From NCBI GenBank assembly GCA_030141605.1, contig JAQGDQ010000328.1, positions 236,933 through 267,860 on the forward strand: DNA of 30,928 nucleotides, given 5' to 3'. Position 1 is the stretch's first letter. Each line of letters begins with the position of its first letter. The position numbers and the translations under genes were made by a program. The notes under the pieces were generated by a model, which made no database searches, was not told where the DNA came from, and saw only the letters and a program-made list of their open reading frames with translations. Positions 26,201 through 30,928 of the stretch are shown in pieces. This DNA is from Tubiluchus corallicola. Taxonomy: Eukaryota > Priapulida > Priapulimorpha > Priapulimorphida > Tubiluchidae.

Positions 26201-26553
26201 ATGTGTAAAGAAAACCCGTTCACATAACACAGCAGGTCACCATTGCATAATTATACATATATTCAAAATGAGTGATGTTTTTTACGTATTCTTGTTACAT
26301 ATTAGCACGCTAACAAGGTAATTTTCTTATAGGAATGAGTTCTACGTGGATTGGAGGAACAGATACGCTAAGTGACGACAACTGGAGATGGATTTCCAAT
26401 GGCCAGAACATTACATTTACTAACTGGGGTGATGGTGAACCTGCCAACAAAGAACACTGCATAATACTGCTTGACAGAAAAAATCATCAATGGTCAGATA
26501 ATTTTTGTAAAGCCCCATATTATTCTTTCATTTGTGAATCTGATGCTAAGTAG
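21890..26553 (+). CDS. Secreted C-type lectin B, three exons
   Basis: Exons 21890-21997, 23686-23875 and 26333-26553 join to 172 codons plus TAG, with the same exon lengths and phases as lectin A. The signal peptide (1-22) is nearly unchanged. The lectin domain keeps all core cysteines (C44, C55, C73, C142, C158, C167) and adds C64 (PRCNW), leaving an odd number that could allow a disulfide-linked dimer. The sugar-site motif is EPA (135-137) instead of QPD, with E140 and WSD (153-155) kept. EPA is not one of the two standard motifs (EPN, QPD), so specificity or calcium-dependent binding may be altered. Asn125 gains a glycosylation sequon (NIT). One residue is lost in the loop after EPA and one gained near C158, restoring the length. 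AATAAA lies at 26637-26642. Confidence 0.92.
22045..22573. mobile_element. Fold-back (MITE-like) element with inverted ends
   Basis: Both ends carry aagctacgactccatgtgcg: plus orientation at 22045-22064 and inverted at 22554-22573, 20 bp perfect. The left half (about 22093-22330) is a tandem array of roughly 85-bp units with gtaatgcg-type heptamers. Two of the units hold the hairpin-like acacgtggaagtgtttccat. No target-site duplication is clear. Copy A keeps only the left arm (13093-13112). Confidence 0.6.
22128..22320 (+). repeat. TAATGCG-type short tandem repeats within the fold-back element
   Basis: Repeated gtaatgcg / gtaatccg heptamers (for example taatgcgtaatgcgtaatgc near 22211) alternate with two copies of a hairpin motif, cacgtggNagtgtttccatg. 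Confidence 0.8.
23132..23246. repeat. AAT/ATT microsatellite with polarity switches, copy B
   Basis: (AAT)n to 23190, then (ATT)n to about 23210, then back through aatattaatatt to (AAT)n. It lies at the same site as the copy A microsatellite, but the middle is inverted, giving perfect hairpin potential. Confidence 0.93.
23686..23875 (+). CDS. Lectin B exon 2: N-terminal half of the lectin domain
   Basis: 190 bp, acceptor ttctctgcag, donor g|gtgagt. Twelve residues differ from lectin A against one synonymous codon. It gains cysteine C64. Confidence 0.92.
23876..26332 (+). other. Lectin B intron 2
   Basis: About 2.5 kb. It shares the Harbinger-like relic with copy A but lacks the Tigger-like element. 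It carries about 0.5 kb of its own (24510-25000), including a pyrimidine-rich tract at 24600-24720. Confidence 0.8.
23953..25345 (+). mobile_element. PIF/Harbinger-like transposon relic, copy B
   Basis: The left end aaggccccgtacagcc follows ctt. A short frame at 24183-24365 reads MASLNAVIISLSRFDGLLHN and ends with GKLLCAVALQHYCLLLA, resembling the N-terminal region of Harbinger transposases. It is cleaner than the copy A version. The right boundary is uncertain. Confidence 0.45.
26333..26553 (+). CDS. Lectin B exon 3: sugar-binding half and stop
   Basis: 221 bp, acceptor ttcttatag. It encodes TWIGGTD, WRW, the EPA motif, QWSDNFC and FICE, then TAG. Confidence 0.93.
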
Positions 26554-26636
26554 TTCAAAGTTTTCCTCATTTTAAGGTCCACGTAGCAAACCATCATTTA
26601 AAGGAAAACCGAATGATTGTGCAAACATTAGCTGAG

Positions 26637-26642
26637 AATAAA
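26637..26642 (+). terminator. Polyadenylation signal of lectin B
   Basis: AATAAA 84 bp after the stop, matching copy A. Confidence 0.7.
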
Positions 26643-28690
26643 GAATGCTCTAAAATATGGAAAACTACAATAGCTTTTTTAAATCAAGGCTTAGATTAAA
26701 GTTTCTGACGTCATATGATGTAGAGCTCATTTTTCGTGACATTCAGCGTTTAAACAGTATTGTAGCACTTATGCACATGTGCTTGATGCGCAAGGGAAGA
26801 CTTCTGCCATTGCACAAACAGTGGTTAGGTTCTGACGTAAGCAGTAGCTGTGTTCGATTGCCGTTAATTAACTGTCTAAGCTAATTATTCGAATATAATG
26901 AACAACTGTTAACTTTTATAGGCAAGAAAATGTATACTTTGGACTGTAAATTAAAATGAGATTGAGTCTAAACAATCGTTCGGTCTTCCTTTAAATGCAA
27001 ATGTGTGCTCAGTTTCTTTTCAATATACTTTAAAATATTCCAATAACTTTATTATAGCAAGTTATGATTTTTAAGTAATATTAGACAGTCTTTTTAGTTC
27101 ACTTTCTTTTTAGACTATTTGTGATGCTTTGTTCACTGTTTATAAAAGTGTTAATGCAAGATACGTAATAATTTATAACCATTATTAATTCACTAATTAT
27201 TTTTAATTGATCAGTATGAAAATTTCATGTACTGTCATCTTCTAATGAACGTGAATTTGCTGGATGACTCACAAAATTTAATACTGTTAGTTTATAACAG
27301 CTTGTGAACGTTGATCCAACAACAGCAGCAAGACTAATAAGAGCAATTCCAAGTTTAAATGTCATATTCCTAGACGTAAGAACCATAGAACCATTTCATA
27401 CCAGTGAGGATTCCAAGTCTGTGAGGACTCAATTGATTTTGGTCTCGTACCTGAATCATCTCAAGATAAATTTTAATCTCGGAAAGCAAGGAAACTGAGT
27501 GGCAACGAAGCTCAAAGAGAAAATCTACTCGACTGACAGGCACGAGCGTACAAAGTAATTAACCAACAAACACTTTGTTAACAAAAAGATTGACAGAAAG
27601 CAGTAAAAAAACATTGTAATGCATTCATACCTGCAGAATGAAACTAGAAAGATGTGATTGGTAAAAATAAACAAACTTTTATTTACAGATAAATAAACAT
27701 CACTACACTATTTGTATTAATACTATACAGAAATTTACAAAATTGAATCAGTATTTGAATATCTGTCAGTAGGAAGTTGTCATTTTGGAACACTCAGCAT
27801 TAATAAAGATAAATCCAAAGTGCAAGATTTGCTCTATCAATGTCAGGCTAACAAGGAAGACTGGCTTCCATCTTTTGTTCTAGCCAGAAGCCGCCAACCT
27901 ACAAATATTAATTATTTTCAGTTATTACAATTTATGCAACGATGACTTCAGCAGGACTATTGACAATTACATGTACATGTTAAAGAACCCAAATAAACAG
28001 TCTTAGTCAACAAATGAATTAATTTGCGAAGTTATTTTGTTTTCATACTTAAATACGTAAATATTTCAGGCAATGGGAACATGAGTGACCATGTTGTGCT
28101 TTTGGCTAAGTAGTTAAGTACAGCCAATCTTGTTTGTGAGTAACACCTGAAAGCCATTTCCCACTAATGCCTTTCTTATAAGGCTATGAGAAAATGTCCA
28201 TTAAAAGTTGGCAAGAATGATGTTTTAATCCTCTACCAATGATGAAGTTATCTGGCCAAGTTTCCACCTAATGTTTGACAATTCTATGATTTCTGATACC
28301 ATAGGAAGATGGGCCAGAGTCCCAATCGCAAGGTAAATAGTTCAAAACACCTTGCGAAAAGCGGATTTGCATCGAAGGTAAAGTGTAGTAACCACTTGGC
28401 TGCCCCGACAAGAGGTGACATCAAAGTGACTGACTGTAAATGGGTGCAAGTACGTCTGGTCCCAAATGTAGGGGAACTCGTCCAAGTTTTTCATGGACAG
28501 TTTGATTGGAAATACTCTCAGTTGACTGATGGAAATCAAATCACTATAGGGAGCGAATAGTCTGCATACAAAACTCTCTGTTGATGACAGTGTGTTGCTG
28601 TTTGAAATGGGATCTACTTCCAGGGTAAACATCAGGCAAAGGTCTAGGCCATATTGTTTACAGTTTTCATGCAGCAGGCTCGCCTACACC
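26643..28690. other. Downstream block of copy B, no gene recognised
   Basis: Collinear with about 16958-18910. An 83-codon frame at 28309-28560 and a 96-codon frame opposite it have no recognised domain; the first is broken in copy A. Confidence 0.5.
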
Positions 28691-28696
28691 ACCAAA

Positions 28697-29935
28697 CTAG
28701 CTAGTGGCGTCATATGTGTTACTGCACGAAAAAAGTAAGGTTCTCAGGTTGTGTGCCAGGTAGTGTGGTTGCACTTACATTCACCTGTAAAGCACAGTGT
28801 TTCTAGGCAAGTCCCACCCTGACATTTCACTCAACACAACTGTGTACGTAAAAGCATACAAAGGGCCATTTGTTCCAGGTGTCTGCAACACACAATAAGA
28901 TTCTTAAATCTGCAGAATGTAGTACCACCAAGCAATGTTTTTTGCATCTGCTTCTTCAAATATAGAAGCCAAATATATCGAATGTCTCTATCTGATGTAT
29001 TTGTCAGGCGCTCTACTAATCAAAAACCTCTCTTTCGTTAGGTAGGTCAACCACTATTGGCTCAAATGAGAAATGATTTGCCAAGATTTCTTTATTTTGA
29101 TTTTGCAAATGACAGTAAGGAACGCCAGTCTTCAGGAAACTTTCTTTAGCTTCTTACTTATCACTCTTCTAATCCGTTTCCTATGAATCCTATCACCTTG
29201 ACGGTTTCTAGTGCACATTTCATAGAATTTTGATGATACGTGTCAAAACCACATGAACACGAGATGAAAATGTTTCAATATTATGCTCATGCAGTAAATG
29301 GAACTAATTACATGTTCAGTTAGGTGACAGAGTAAGAATATTATCTCTATACTGCTGGTACTTCAAAATGCAAATTAGCACGACAAGATATGCTTAATAG
29401 TGCTAAACATGCTGACACTATAGCACTACATAATAGAGGGCTAATCATGATCTGGTCTATATTATATGAGGTTGGTCAGTTGGAACCAGTAAAGAACATT
29501 TTTCCAAAGTTTTGTGCAAATGTCGGTTTCCATAATTAAGATACATCATTCTGTCATAGTTTACATTAATTATGCATACTGTCTTAACTCTCAATTATTT
29601 TAACTCGTTTTTAATTATCAAAAGTAATTTCGGGAAACACTAACACAGCATGTGTTACTTGTAATGCAAATTTTCCGTAGATTTTTGTCGAAATGTAGCA
29701 TTTTCCGTTTTACCAGTGGCGTGCTGTCCATGCATGCAATGCATGCGTTCTCATTTCCAAAAAATAATTACGATGCAAAACGCAATTGTAAATATTTCTA
29801 ATAATTAACTATTAGTGCAAATATATCTTAACATTTTAAGCTCGTATTGTCTTATAATGTCGGAAGGCTACAGGTTTTGCAAGACCATCACACTACACAA
29901 GCGACGGAGCTGTATGCATTCACGATATTTTCCAA
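28697..29935. other. Sequence mostly absent from copy A, no gene recognised
   Basis: Two stretches (about 28700-28975 and 29080-29935) lack a counterpart in copy A. They flank a shared segment of about 100 bp. A palindromic catgcatgcaatgcatgcg lies at about 29731-29749. No transposon ends were defined. Confidence 0.45.
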
Positions 29936-30090
29936 TGTGAAAACACGCTCATTATTTAGACAGGGAGTTTGAAAGCGTGGCTTAATCGAAACTTGTCCAA
30001 TCACAATTAGCGGCAGCATTGTTTTTTATCCCAGGCTTATTGGTGAGAGAAATGCTGCCATTCATTCAACTTGGGTTTCGCTGCCCAGCT

Positions 30091-30764
30091 ACACGTGAAT
30101 GTCTACATGCATCACGTGGTTTGTTTGAGCCACTGTTTAATACATACGGGTACAGCTACACATGAATGTCTACGTGCATCACGTGGTTTGTTTGAGCCAT
30201 TGTTTAATACATACGGGTACAGCTAGACGTGAATGTCTACGCACATCATGTGGTTTGTTTGAGCCATTGTTTAATACATTCGGGTACAGCTACACGTGAA
30301 TGTCTATGTGCATCACGTGGTTTGTTTGAGCCATTGTTTAATACATACGGGTACAGCTACACATGAACGTCTACGCGCATCATGTGGTTTGTTCGAGCCA
30401 TTGTTTAATACATTCGGGTACAGCTACACGTGAATGTGTATGTCCATCATGTGGTTTGTTTGAGCCATTGTTTTATACGTACACGGGTAGAGCTACACGT
30501 GAATGTCTACATGCATCACGTGGTTTGTTTGAGCCATTGTTTAATACATTCGGGTACAGCTACACATGAATGTCTACATGCATCATGTGGTTTGTTTGAG
30601 CCATTGTTTTATACGTACACGGGTACAGCTACACGTGAATGTCTACATGCATCACGTGGTTTGTTTGAGCCATTGTTTAATACATACACTAGTACAGCTA
30701 CACGTGAATGTCTACATGCATCACGTGGTTTGTTTGAGCCATTGTTTAATACATACAGGTAATA
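30091..30764 (+). repeat. 67-bp satellite, copy B (10 units)
   Basis: Units start at 30091, 30158, 30225, 30292, 30359, 30426, 30495, 30562, 30631 and 30700. Period is 67 bp, or 69 bp where tacgtacacggg or tacatacactag replaces tacatacggg. Each unit carries two CACGTG-type sites 21 bp apart; some have decayed to cacatg or catgtg. It is flanked on both sides by the same unique sequence as the copy A array. Confidence 0.96.
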
Positions 30765-30928
30765 CGTTGGGATCTGGTGAACTGTGTTTCTAACTTCTAA
30801 CAGACAATTTCTTGAAAAATCACAATATTTGAGTTTGTGCTCTATAAATAGATGGGTGATTATTTGGAAAACTGATGCTGGGTAGCTTCACCTAACATAC
30901 TTAACTCTTTGTATATTTTTGCATCCGA

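Larger units (their letters stand above)
21371..30928 (+). repeat. Tandem segmental duplication, copy B (runs off window)
   Basis: Direct repeat of copy A starting at atttggaacgctggcca. It carries the full lectin B gene, the downstream block and a 10-unit satellite. The flank after the satellite (30770-30928) still matches 19515-19677, so the duplication may continue beyond the window. Extra sequence relative to A lies at about 22122-23040, 24510-25000, 26712-26820, 28700-28975 and 29080-29935. Confidence 0.93.

Noticed and set aside
28309-28632. Overlapping frames of 83 and 96 codons on opposite strands
   Set aside because: The plus-strand frame is interrupted in duplication copy A, and neither has a recognisable domain.
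30363-30793. Overlapping plus-strand open frames with repeated MNVYMHHVVC-like peptides (also 19141-19507)
   Set aside because: They come from the 67-bp satellite, which lacks stops. The unit length is not a multiple of three, so the peptide shifts frame every unit; no coding constraint is evident.

Overview
The window is eukaryotic nuclear DNA from an invertebrate animal. It is AT-rich and has short exons with GT-AG introns, extracellular modules (EGF-like, Ig-like, C-type lectin), a THAP-type P-element transposon and several decayed LINEs. I cannot name the phylum from sequence alone. No RNA genes or CRISPR arrays were seen.

Region 1 (about 1-3061, + strand): six successive EGF-like exons. 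Each is flanked by phase-1 introns, so any of them can be duplicated or skipped without shifting the frame. They form the middle or C-terminal part of a multi-EGF secreted or surface protein whose start lies outside the window. A phase-1 exon at 9897-10252 encodes an Ig-like domain and ends in a stop. It is the only candidate seen for the 3' end of this gene.

Region 2 (3987-7193): a nearly complete P-superfamily DNA transposon sits between the last EGF exon and the Ig exon. It has perfect 63-bp terminal inverted repeats and an 8-bp target-site duplication. On the minus strand it encodes a THAP domain and an RNase-H-like transposase core in one frame, separated by one TAA.

Region 3 (about 7290-11032): remnants of three non-LTR retrotransposon 3' ends, two on the minus strand and one on the plus, around the Ig exon.

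Region 4 (12437 to window end): a tandem segmental duplication. Copy A (12437 to about 19677) and copy B (21371 to at least 30928) each hold a complete three-exon gene for a secreted C-type lectin of 172 residues, followed by a shared downstream block and a 67-bp satellite (4 units in A, 10 in B). The lectin exons differ far more than the introns, and almost all coding changes replace amino acids. The sugar-binding motif is QPD in A and EPA in B. Later changes include a Tigger-like insertion in A, a deletion in A that removed half of a fold-back element, and extra sequence in B.

The spacer between the copies (19680-21370) holds one minus-strand exon resembling tubulin tyrosine ligase-like (TTLL) polyglutamylases. 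A TGA falls within the region of similarity.
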